From positions 29,539-93,538 of the forward strand of contig CAIYLH010000129.1 in the NCBI GenBank assembly GCA_903927005.1: a stretch of DNA of 64,000 bases, given 5' to 3'. Made by a program: the position numbers and the translations under genes. Each line of letters begins with the position of its first letter. Position 1 is the stretch's first letter. Of the stretch, positions 20,186 through 27,475 are shown piece by piece. The notes below the pieces were generated by a model that worked only from the letters and a program-made list of their open reading frames with translations, was not told where the DNA came from and ran no database searches. The stretch is from an uncultured Pseudomonadota bacterium (GTDB lineage Bacteria > Pseudomonadota > Gammaproteobacteria > Steroidobacterales > Steroidobacteraceae).

Positions 20186-20216
20186 GCTCGGTTCGGCGCG
20201 CCAGTAGCTCGGTTCG
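20186..20216. promoter_or_regulatory. Direct repeat, possible LytTR regulator binding site
   Basis: The 10-mer GCTCGGTTCG occurs at 20186-20195 and again at 20207-20216, a 21-base period (two helical turns). LytTR proteins typically bind two direct repeats of about 9 bases with 12-13 bases between them, as seen for AgrA, and the second copy reads CGGTTCGTC, 8 of 9 matches to the Pseudomonas AlgR box CCGTTCGTC. It lies 36-66 bases upstream of the kinase gene. Binding is inferred, not shown. Confidence 0.45.
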
Positions 20217-20300
20217 TCGATGGCCAGGAAAGCAGTCAGCGGTATTCTGGCGGAAGAGTGGGGGGATTCGGAGGGAGTTGGGTTAAAGAGCGCTTTTTCG

Positions 20301-20480
20301 CGCAGAATCTGTCAATAAATAGCCACAATATTTAAATTTTCGACCGAATATGACTTTATAAATCCACAATCTTATAAAATAACGACTTGTGGAAAATACT
20401 TTCTAATTGTTGTTAATTATTGAACATAGAGTGGATTTATTATTTATATAAATCTACTGTATTACAAAAATGTGGGGAAA
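20301..20480. other. AT-rich intergenic island with DnaA-box-like elements
   Basis: Within 20311-20470 I count 123 A/T in 160 bases (77%), against roughly 35-40% around it. It holds ATAGCCACA (20319), AAATCCACA (20360), and on the minus strand TTTTCCACA (20388-20396), AAATCCACT (20430-20438) and TTCCCCACA (20471-20479), all one to three changes from the DnaA box TTATCCACA. GATTTATTATTTA at 20434-20446 resembles the E. coli 13-mer unwinding repeat. No gene is seen. It separates the divergent kinase and dtd genes, so it also holds their promoters. Confidence 0.5.
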
Positions 20481-20539
20481 TACATGAATACTGCCCGCGA
20501 TATTGCGCGCAGGCGCAGGTCCGGACGAAGGGCGCGACC

Positions 20540-21004
20540 ATGATTGGCCTGTTGCAACGGGTGAGCGGGGCCTGCGTCCGTGTCGACGGCGAGATCGTCG
20601 GCGAAATCGGTCCGGGCCTCCTGGTCCTGCTCGGCGTGCAGAAGGGCGACGCCGAGGGCGAGGCTGACCGGCTGCTGGAGCGGCTGCTGACCTACCGGGT
20701 CTTCGACGACGCGGACGGCCGCATGAACCGCAGCCTGCTGGACACCGGCGGCAGCCTGCTGCTGGTGTCGCAGTTCACCCTAGCCGCGGAAACGCGCAAG
20801 GGCACCCGGCCGGGGTTCACCACCGCCGCCGCGCCGGCAGACGGCGAGCGCCTTTACGACTACCTCGTCGCCGCCGCGCGTCTGCAGGTCGTGCAGCTGG
20901 CCACCGGCCGGTTCGGGGCGAACATGCAGGTCGCCCTGGTCAATGACGGGCCGGTGACCTTCTGGCTGGAGGTTCCGCCGCGCTCGGCGGCGGCCGACCC
21001 CTGA
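20540..21004 (+). CDS. dtd: D-aminoacyl-tRNA deacylase
   Basis: A 154-residue homodimeric enzyme that removes D-amino acids (and glycine) mischarged on tRNA. The opening [18 protein letters not shown], the catalytic-site segment [21 protein letters not shown] (about residues 75-95) and the cross-subunit Gly-cisPro motif in [13 protein letters not shown] near the C-terminus identify the family. The frame is open for 40 codons upstream into the AT-rich island, but those residues are unrelated to Dtd, so the ATG at 20540 is used. tatABC follows on the same strand. Confidence 0.95.
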   Translation: MIGLLQRVSGACVRVDGEIVGEIGPGLLVLLGVQKGDAEGEADRLLERLLTYRVFDDADGRMNRSLLDTGGSLLLVSQFTLAAETRKGTRPGFTTAAAPADGERLYDYLVAAARLQVVQLATGRFGANMQVALVNDGPVTFWLEVPPRSAAADP

Positions 21005-21085
21005 GAAGGTGATCCTTAGCAATCAGGCGCGTGCGCCTTTGCGGTATCATCGTTTTTCCCGAATGGGTGGCGACGGAGAGTGCAA

Positions 21086-21328
21086 ATGGGTATCGGTTTT
21101 CGCGAGCTGCTGGTCATCCTCGTCATTGCGCTGCTGATCTTCGGCGGCAAGAAACTGCGGACGATCGGTTCCGATCTGGGCGCCGCCGTGCGCGACTTCA
21201 AGAAGGCCATGGACACCGGCGAGAGCGAGGCCGAGCAGAAGCCGCTCAAGCAGCTCGGTGCGCAGGACGCCGACTTCCACGCCGCGGACAAGCAGGGCAC
21301 CAAACCCGAGCAGAACACCAAGTCCTGA
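21086..21328 (+). CDS. tatA: Twin-arginine translocase subunit TatA
   Basis: An 80-residue protein with a short N-terminal membrane helix (ELLVILVIALLIFGG), the hinge and the amphipathic helix KKLRTIGSDLGAAVRDFKKAM, followed by a polar tail. TatA oligomerises to make the passage for folded proteins carrying RR signal peptides. The F-G-x-K-K-L-R segment at the hinge separates it from TatB. The ATG at 21086 lies just after GGAGAG; a GTG two codons upstream is also in frame but overlaps that site. First of three tat genes. Confidence 0.95.
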   Translation: MGIGFRELLVILVIALLIFGGKKLRTIGSDLGAAVRDFKKAMDTGESEAEQKPLKQLGAQDADFHAADKQGTKPEQNTKS

Positions 21329-21366
21329 GCCGGCGACCGTCCCGCACGAATCGGACTGCGTAACTC

Positions 21367-21765
21367 ATGTTCGACGTGGGCTTCAGCGAAATTCTGCTGA
21401 TCATGGTGATCGCGCTGGTCGTGCTCGGGCCCGACAAGCTCCCCAAGCTCGCCGCCGATATCGGCCGCTGGGTCGGGCGCGCGCGCGCCATGGCCCGGCA
21501 GCTAAGTAGCCAGCTGGAACAGGAAGTGCGCCTCGACGAGATCTCGCGCGCGCAGCGCGCGCACTCGTCGGCAACCCCGACGCCGGCAGAACCTGTGCCC
21601 ACGGAGCCAACGGCGCCGGCTGCCACCACCAGCGCCGCGCCGGTCAATCCGCCCGCAGCAGGCCCCGACGCGCCAACCGACGGCGCTCCCAGCGACCAGC
21701 CCCACCAGCACGCGGCGCCGCAGGCGACCGACGTAAATGCGCCCCAGGCCGATGGCAAACCCTGA
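21367..21765 (+). CDS. tatB: Twin-arginine translocase subunit TatB
   Basis: A 132-residue protein opening MFDVGFSEILLIMVIALVVLGPDKLPKLA, the TatB signature with the Glu in the membrane helix and the G-P-[DE]-[KR]-L-P hinge. The amphipathic helix (about residues 28-60) is followed by a long Ala/Pro/Thr-rich tail with little conservation. TatB forms the signal-peptide receptor with TatC. It starts 38 bases after tatA and overlaps tatC by 14 bases. Confidence 0.95.
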   Translation: MFDVGFSEILLIMVIALVVLGPDKLPKLAADIGRWVGRARAMARQLSSQLEQEVRLDEISRAQRAHSSATPTPAEPVPTEPTAPAATTSAAPVNPPAAGPDAPTDGAPSDQPHQHAAPQATDVNAPQADGKP

Positions 21766-22561
21766 ATCCGAACGGGAGCCGCTGGCCGAAGGCACGCTGA
21801 TCTCGCACCTGCTCGAGCTCAGAACGCGCCTGATGCGCGCGCTGATCGCGGTGCTGCTGGTCGCCCTGCCCTGCATGGGCTACGCCAACGAACTGTTCGG
21901 GTTCATCGCCCGGCCGTTGCTGAAGGTGCTGCCGAAGGGCGCCTCGCTGATCTCGACCAGCGTGACCGCGCCGCTGCTGACGCCGTTCAAGCTCGCGTTC
22001 TACGTGGCATTGATCATCGCAATGCCGTACGTGCTGTTCCAGCTATGGTCATTCGTCGCCCCTGGCCTGTACCGCCACGAGAAGCGCTTTGCGATGCCGC
22101 TGCTGATCTCCAGCATCGTACTGTTCTATGCCGGCGTCTCGTTCGCTTATTTCATCGTGTTCCCGCTGATGTTCGCGTTCTTCACCGCGACCACCCCGAC
22201 GGGCGTGCAGATGATGGCCGACATGACCCAGTACCTGGACTTCGTGCTGGTGCTGTTCGTCGCGTTTGGCCTGATGTTCGAGATTCCGGTGGCGATCGTG
22301 CTGCTGGTCTGGACCGGCCTCGTCAAGATCGAGACGCTACGCAAGAACCGCGGCTACGTGCTGATCGCGGTGTTCATTCAGGCCGCGGTCATCACCCCGC
22401 CGGACGTGATCTCACAGACGATGATGGCGCTGCCGATGTACGCCCTGTACGAGGTCGGCATCGTGATGGCCGGGATCCTGGCCAAGCGCAAGCTTGCCGA
22501 ACGCGCCGCAGCCGCCGCTGCGGAGGCGGCCGCTGAAGCCGAAGCCGACGCTAGCCACTGA
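21752..22561 (+). CDS. tatC: Twin-arginine translocase subunit TatC
   Basis: A 269-residue protein with six membrane helices, the main receptor for RR signal peptides. The N-terminal SHLLELRTRLMRALIAV contains the conserved Glu/Arg region for signal recognition, and LYRHEKRFAMPLLISS with YFIVFPLMFAFF are family landmarks. The ATG at 21752 overlaps tatB and gives the expected N-terminus; an ATG five codons earlier is possible. The C-terminal Ala/Glu-rich tail (about residues 245-269) is an extension seen in several proteobacteria. Confidence 0.96.
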   Translation: MANPESEREPLAEGTLISHLLELRTRLMRALIAVLLVALPCMGYANELFGFIARPLLKVLPKGASLISTSVTAPLLTPFKLAFYVALIIAMPYVLFQLWSFVAPGLYRHEKRFAMPLLISSIVLFYAGVSFAYFIVFPLMFAFFTATTPTGVQMMADMTQYLDFVLVLFVAFGLMFEIPVAIVLLVWTGLVKIETLRKNRGYVLIAVFIQAAVITPPDVISQTMMALPMYALYEVGIVMAGILAKRKLAERAAAAAAEAAAEAEADASH

Positions 22562-22566
22562 CCCTG

Positions 22567-22585
22567 GCGGGCGCCACGCGCCCGC
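22567..22585 (+). terminator. GC hairpin after tatC
   Basis: Seven-base perfect arms GCGGGCG and CGCCCGC around a 5-base loop, starting 6 bases after the tatC stop. There is no U tract, so it may be a weak terminator or a stabilising 3' stem. Confidence 0.4.
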
Positions 22586-22665
22586 GGCGTTGCTAGTGCG
22601 GCGCGCCATACGGCACACTCGGGCAACTCCATGAGAGCCCACAACGGGCCGAAGGTCGCAGCAGA

Positions 22666-24168
22666 ATGACCCCGACTCCGGATTCCGGCACCGCCTTCTT
22701 TGGCCATCCCCGGGGACTTGCGACGCTTTTCCTCACCGAGTTCTTCGAGCGCTACAGCTACTACGGCATGCGGGCGCTGCTCGTGCTGTTCCTGACCGCC
22801 GCGGTCGCGGACGGCGGCCTCGGCGTCGATGCGCTGACCGCCGGCGCCATCTACGGGCTCTATACGAGCACCGCCTACCTGTGTGCCGTGCCGGGCGGCT
22901 GGATCGCAGACCGACTGCTCGGCCAGCAGAAGAGCGTGCTGTACGGCGGCATCCTGATTGCCATCGGCAACTTCATGCTGGCCGTCCCGGCCGGCAACTT
23001 CTTCTACTTTGGGCTCATCGTCACGGCGCTCGGCACGGGACTGCTCAAGCCCAACGTCAGCGCGATCGTCGGCGAGCTGTATGCCGGCCAGCCAGGTACC
23101 CGGCGCGACGCAGGCTTCTCCATCTTCTACATGGGCATCAACCTGGGTGCCTGGATCGCGCCGCTGCTGTCCGGCACGATCGGCGAGACGCTCAGCTATC
23201 GCTGGGGGTTCTTCACCGTCGGCGTCGCCATGACCCTCGGTGTCCTGCAGTACCGCTCAACCGCCCGCCACCTCGGCGAAGCAGGTCTGACCCCGCACGG
23301 CACGACCCCCGCCGAGCGCACGCGCAGCTCACGCCTGCTATTGGTCGGCGTCATCGTGGTAGCAGCAGCTGTTGCACTTGTCGCCAGTGGCACCATTGCC
23401 GTCACTGCCGTGCAGCTGGCGGATGCTGCCCGCTGGTTCATGGTTGCGCTGGCAGTGCTGTTCTTCGGTGGCGTGCTGCTGTTTGGCAAGCTGGACGCGG
23501 CCGCGATCAAGCGCGTGCTGGTGATCATCGCGTTCATCGTCTGCGGTGCGCTGTTCTGGGCGGGCTTCGAGCAGGCTGGCTCCACCTTCAATCTGTTTGC
23601 GCGTGACCTGACCGACCGCTCGTTCGCCGGCGGGTGGTTCGCCGCGCACGAGCACCCGGCCACCTGGTACCAGTCGGTCAACTCGGTCTTCATCATCCTG
23701 CTGTCGCCGTTCTTCGCCTGGGTGTGGATCGCACTCGGCCGCCGCAACCTCGACCCGTCGGCACCGGTGAAGTTCGGCCTAGGTCTGATTCAGCTTGGCC
23801 TCGGCTTTGCGGTGCTGATCTTCGCCGCGAAGCTGATCATCGCGCACGGTGGCGGCAAGGTCGGGCCGCAATGGCTGATCGCGACCTACTTCCTGCATAC
23901 CTGCGGCGAGCTGTGCCTGAGTCCGATCGGGCTGTCGAACGTCACCAAGCTCGCCCCGAAGCGCTTCGCCAGCCAGATGATGGGCATGTGGTTCCTCGGC
24001 ACGGCGCTGGGGAACCTTGCGGCCGGGCAGATCGGTGGCCGCATCGGCAGCGATGTCTCGACGATGCCGGCGGAGTTCCTGCAGATGACGATGTTCGCCG
24101 CAGGGCTCGGCCTGCTGATGCTCGTGCTATCGCCGTTGCTGCGCCGCTGGATGGGCGGCATCCGCTGA
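22666..24168 (+). CDS. POT family proton-dependent oligopeptide transporter
   Basis: A 500-residue MFS-fold transporter with about 14 helices, bringing di- and tripeptides in with protons. The E-x-x-E-R-[FY] proton-coupling motif is present as EFFERYSYYGMRALLVLFL (about residues 21-26), followed by the loop signature GGWIADRLLGQQKSVLYGG and LGTGLLKPNVSAIVGELY. The later signature is FEQAGSTFNLFARD, and CGELCLSPIGLSNVTKLAP carries the conserved helix X region. It is followed 29 bases later by an OPT-family peptide transporter. Confidence 0.93.
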   Translation: MTPTPDSGTAFFGHPRGLATLFLTEFFERYSYYGMRALLVLFLTAAVADGGLGVDALTAGAIYGLYTSTAYLCAVPGGWIADRLLGQQKSVLYGGILIAIGNFMLAVPAGNFFYFGLIVTALGTGLLKPNVSAIVGELYAGQPGTRRDAGFSIFYMGINLGAWIAPLLSGTIGETLSYRWGFFTVGVAMTLGVLQYRSTARHLGEAGLTPHGTTPAERTRSSRLLLVGVIVVAAAVALVASGTIAVTAVQLADAARWFMVALAVLFFGGVLLFGKLDAAAIKRVLVIIAFIVCGALFWAGFEQAGSTFNLFARDLTDRSFAGGWFAAHEHPATWYQSVNSVFIILLSPFFAWVWIALGRRNLDPSAPVKFGLGLIQLGLGFAVLIFAAKLIIAHGGGKVGPQWLIATYFLHTCGELCLSPIGLSNVTKLAPKRFASQMMGMWFLGTALGNLAAGQIGGRIGSDVSTMPAEFLQMTMFAAGLGLLMLVLSPLLRRWMGGIR

Positions 24169-24197
24169 GCTGATCTACCGCTAACCGGAGAGAGCCG

Positions 24198-26114
24198 ATG
24201 AACGACGTCCCGCAGCTGTCGCTACGCGCCGTGTTGCTGTCGATCGCCCTGACCGTGGTGCTCGCCGCCGCGAACGCCTACCTCGGGTTGTTCGCGGGCC
24301 TGACGGTCGCGACCGCGATCCCGGCAGCGGTCGTGTCGATGGGTGTGCTACGCCTGCTCGGGCGGACCAGCATTCTCGAAAACAACATCGTCGCAACGGG
24401 CGCCTCGGCGGGTTCTTCGATCGCGGCGGGCACGGTGTTTACGCTGCCCGCTCTGATCATTCTGGGTCACTGGAGCCGCTTCGATTACTGGTGGGTGTTC
24501 GCCATCATTGGCCTTGGCGGGCTACTGGGCGTGCTGTTCTCGGTGCCGCTGCGGCGCACATTGATCATCGACCAGGAACTGCAGTTTCCGGAAGGCGTCG
24601 CGACCGCGGAGCTGCTGCGCGCAGGCAGCGACAGCAGCAGCGCCGGCGGCGCCAAACTGCTGGGGCTGGCGGCGCTCGCAGGCGCCGTGTTCAAGCTGGT
24701 GATGTCGGGGCTGCGCTTCGTCCCCGAGTCGTTCACGCTCGCCCGCTACCTGGGCAGTCGCACGATCGCCTATGCGGGAGTCAACCTCTCGCCGGCGCTG
24801 TTAGGCGTCGGCTACATCGTCGGCCTGAACGTCGGCGTGGTCATGATCGGTGGTGGCTTGCTCGCGTGGTGGCTGTTCATCCCGATCTACAACACGTTCC
24901 TATTCGACCACGACCCAGCGCTGCTGGTACGTCTGGCAGGCGTAGACGCGGAAACCGCGGCGGGCCTGATCTGGACCACCAAGGTGCGCTATATCGGCGT
25001 CGGCGCGATGCTGGTGGGAGGCCTGTGGGCACTGTGGACACTGCGCTCATCGCTGCTGTCGGGCGTGAAGAGCGGCCTGAGCATCGGCGGCAGCCGCGAC
25101 GCGGTCGACGACACCGAGCGTGACCTGCCGATGGCGGCCATCCTGATTGGCATCGTGCTGTTCGTATTGCCGCTGTTCGCGCTGTACTACGCGGTCGTCG
25201 GCAGCTTCGGCATCGCCGCAGCGATGGCAGTCATCATGATTGTCGCGGGCTTTGTGTTCTCGTCCGTCAGCGGCTACATGGCCGGGCTGGTCGGCTCGTC
25301 CAACAACCCCGTCTCAGGCATCACGATCTCGACGATCCTGTTCGCCTCGCTGGTACTGCTCGGCTTCCTCGGTGCCGGCAGCACGGTGGGCCCGGTAGCT
25401 GCGATCCTGATCGGTGCAGTCACCTGCAGCGCGGCGGCGGTGGCCGGCGACAACCTGCAGGACCTCAAGGCCGGCCGGCTGATCGGGGCAACGCCCTGGC
25501 GCCAGCAGGTGATGCTGGCCATCGGCGCGGTCTCTGGCGCGGCGATCATGGCGCCCGTACTGAACCTGCTGCTGGAAGCCTATGGCATCGGCACCCCGGC
25601 GCATGAGGGCGTGCGCGCGCTAAGCGCGCCGCAGGCGACACTGATGGCTGCCGTCGCGCAGGGTATCTTCGGTGGCGGCCTGCCGTGGGACATGATCATC
25701 CTCGGTGGGCTGGTCGGCGTGGCGGTGATCGCGCTCGATCTGCTGCTTGCGCAGCGCGGCGTGCGCTGGCGCACGCCGGTGCTGGCGGTGGCGGTCGGCA
25801 TCTACCTGCCACTGGAATATACGAGTCCCATCTTCCTCGGCGGCCTGCTCGCTGAGCTGGCCGATCGCTGGCACGCACGGGGCGCCGGCGGGGATCTGGA
25901 GAAGGCTCGCCGCTCGGGCCTGCTGTTCGCGTCAGGCCTGATCGCCGGCGAAGCGATCATTGGCGTGCTGATCGCGATTCCGATCGTCCTGACCGGCAAC
26001 GTCAACGTGCTGGCACTGCCTGAAGCGCTGCATTGTGGTCAGTGGCTGGGGCTAGGCGGTCTCGCGCTCGTCGCGTGGTGGCTGTATCGCAGCGCGACCA
26101 GCGGTGCAGACTGA
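24198..26114 (+). CDS. OPT family oligopeptide transporter
   Basis: A 638-residue polytopic protein with roughly 15-16 helices. OPT members carry oligopeptides or metal-chelate compounds with protons. Segments typical of the prokaryotic branch include ANAYLGLFAGLTVATAIPAAVVSMGVLR at the N-terminus, EGVATAELLRAGSD, SGYMAGLVGSSNNPVSGITISTI and AVAGDNLQDLKAGRLIGATPWRQQ, and IYLPLEYTSPIFLGGLLAELA near the C-terminus. The ATG at 24198 follows GGAGAG. It is probably co-transcribed with the POT gene. Substrate cannot be read from sequence. Confidence 0.92.
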   Translation: MNDVPQLSLRAVLLSIALTVVLAAANAYLGLFAGLTVATAIPAAVVSMGVLRLLGRTSILENNIVATGASAGSSIAAGTVFTLPALIILGHWSRFDYWWVFAIIGLGGLLGVLFSVPLRRTLIIDQELQFPEGVATAELLRAGSDSSSAGGAKLLGLAALAGAVFKLVMSGLRFVPESFTLARYLGSRTIAYAGVNLSPALLGVGYIVGLNVGVVMIGGGLLAWWLFIPIYNTFLFDHDPALLVRLAGVDAETAAGLIWTTKVRYIGVGAMLVGGLWALWTLRSSLLSGVKSGLSIGGSRDAVDDTERDLPMAAILIGIVLFVLPLFALYYAVVGSFGIAAAMAVIMIVAGFVFSSVSGYMAGLVGSSNNPVSGITISTILFASLVLLGFLGAGSTVGPVAAILIGAVTCSAAAVAGDNLQDLKAGRLIGATPWRQQVMLAIGAVSGAAIMAPVLNLLLEAYGIGTPAHEGVRALSAPQATLMAAVAQGIFGGGLPWDMIILGGLVGVAVIALDLLLAQRGVRWRTPVLAVAVGIYLPLEYTSPIFLGGLLAELADRWHARGAGGDLEKARRSGLLFASGLIAGEAIIGVLIAIPIVLTGNVNVLALPEALHCGQWLGLGGLALVAWWLYRSATSGAD

Positions 26115-26175
26115 TGCCAAGGGCAGCGCGAGGCGCGTAGCATGCCGGGGCTCCACCTCACGCTGACGCCGCGCC

Positions 26176-27105
26176 ATGCCCCGCTCCCGCCCGCCCCTGC
26201 CGCTCGTCGCCGCGTACGCAGCGGTGTACCTGGTGTGGGGCTCCAGCTTCGCGGTCACCAAGTTCATGGTGCACACGCTGCCGCCGTTACTGGCAGGCGG
26301 CGTGCGCTTTGTCGTTGCGGGCCTGCTGATGGTCGGCTTCGCCACCCTGCGCGGGGCTGCGATCCCGCGCGCTGCGCTTGAGTGGCGGCATGTAGCGCTG
26401 ATGGCGCTGTTTCACGTGGTGCTGTCGGCCGGCGTCAACATCTTTGCGATGCCGCACGTGGCCTCGAACCAGTCAGCGCTGTTGAACGCCACCGCAGCGC
26501 TGTGGATACCGTTACTCGGCGCGCTCGGCCGCGATCCCCATCCGCTAACAGCGCGCGTCTCAGCTGGACTTGCCATCGGTTTCGTCGGCACCGGCTTCCT
26601 GCTTTGGCCACACGGCGGCTTTAGTCTCGCCAACTTCGGCTGGCAGCTGCTGGTGGTGGGCGCCTGTTTCAGCTGGGCGATAGGCACCCGCTATTTCCGC
26701 TTAGTGCACACGACCACGCCGATCATCATGTTCTTCGCACTGGAGATGCTGGTCGGCGGACTGGCGCTGTCAGCCGCGGGGCTTGCCGCGGGAGAGGCGC
26801 CACGCTGGCACCCGGACGGACCGAGCGTGGCAGCGCTTGGGTTCCTGACGCTATTCAGTTCGTGCCTTACCTACACGGCATTTGGCTATCTGATGAGTCA
26901 TACGACGCCGGCACAGCTGTCGACCTACGCCTACGTGAACCCGGCGATCGCGGCACTGGTCGGCTGGCTGGTGCTAGGCGAGCGGATGTCGCCGACGCAG
27001 ATGGTGGGAATGGCAGTCGTCCTGGCCGGCGTTGTGCTGGTGTCCCTACCAGACGGACGCTCGTCACCGGCGCGCGATGCAGAGCTGGCCGAACCCCCCG
27101 GCTGA
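26176..27105 (+). CDS. EamA/DMT superfamily membrane transporter
   Basis: A 309-residue protein with ten predicted helices arranged as two EamA repeats of five. The N-terminal YAAVYLVWGSSFAVTKFMVHTLPPLLAGGVRFVVAG and the second repeat's TYAYVNPAIAALVGWLVLGERMSPTQMVGMAVVLAGVVLV are standard landmarks of the drug/metabolite transporter superfamily. Substrates vary widely (amino acids, metabolites, drugs), so no specific role is assigned. It follows the OPT gene by 61 bases and converges on a small holin-like gene only 3 bases away. Confidence 0.88.
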   Translation: MPRSRPPLPLVAAYAAVYLVWGSSFAVTKFMVHTLPPLLAGGVRFVVAGLLMVGFATLRGAAIPRAALEWRHVALMALFHVVLSAGVNIFAMPHVASNQSALLNATAALWIPLLGALGRDPHPLTARVSAGLAIGFVGTGFLLWPHGGFSLANFGWQLLVVGACFSWAIGTRYFRLVHTTTPIIMFFALEMLVGGLALSAAGLAAGEAPRWHPDGPSVAALGFLTLFSSCLTYTAFGYLMSHTTPAQLSTYAYVNPAIAALVGWLVLGERMSPTQMVGMAVVLAGVVLVSLPDGRSSPARDAELAEPPG

Positions 27106-27108
27106 AGC

Positions 27109-27450
27109 TCAGGCGCGCGCCAGCGCGCCGCCGATCCACGACACCACGCTGACAATGAGCGACGTGCCAAGCGCCGCCCAAAAGCTGTCCAGGCGCATCC
27201 CCGGCAGCAGCCAGGCGACGCAGGCCACCATCGCGGCGTTGATCACCAGCAGGAAAAGACCGAGCGTGACCACCGTGATCGGCAATGTCAGCACGATGAA
27301 CAGCGGCCGCACGAAGGCATTGATCAGGCCCAGGACGGCGCCGGCAAGTAGCAGGCTCGCTGCATTGTCGAAGCGCAGGCCGCCGACGAAGTAGGTCGCG
27401 ACCCAAAATCCTATCGCGGCGAATGCGCCGCGCATCAGGATGGCATTCAT
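27109..27450 (-). CDS. Four-helix phage-holin-family membrane protein
   Basis: A 113-residue protein made almost entirely of four membrane helices (about 4-24, 28-50, 55-80, 88-110). The pattern FIVLTLPITVVTLGLFLLVINAAMV and GMRLDSFWAALGTSLIVSVVSW matches the 4TMS phage holin superfamily IV, which is widespread in bacterial chromosomes with no phage attached. No phage genes surround it, so a lysis role is unlikely; function unknown. It lies immediately upstream of nothing on its own strand, being the last gene after the amidohydrolase-like gene. Confidence 0.8.
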   Translation of the reverse strand: MNAILMRGAFAAIGFWVATYFVGGLRFDNAASLLLAGAVLGLINAFVRPLFIVLTLPITVVTLGLFLLVINAAMVACVAWLLPGMRLDSFWAALGTSLIVSVVSWIGGALARA

Positions 27451-27475
27451 AGACTGATCTCCCCTACGACGCGGC

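Noticed and set aside
20420..20539. Upstream in-frame extension of dtd beginning within the AT-rich island
   Set aside because: The 40 residues are unrelated to Dtd, and the conserved N-terminus begins exactly at the ATG at 20540.
26406..26421. TGTTTCACGTGGTGCT, a possible third parS site
   Set aside because: Only the left half fits; the right half has four mismatches, and it lies in a transporter gene far from the other sites.
27109..27450. Phage origin suggested by the holin-family protein
   Set aside because: No phage structural, lysis or integrase genes are nearby, and this family is common in bacterial chromosomes.
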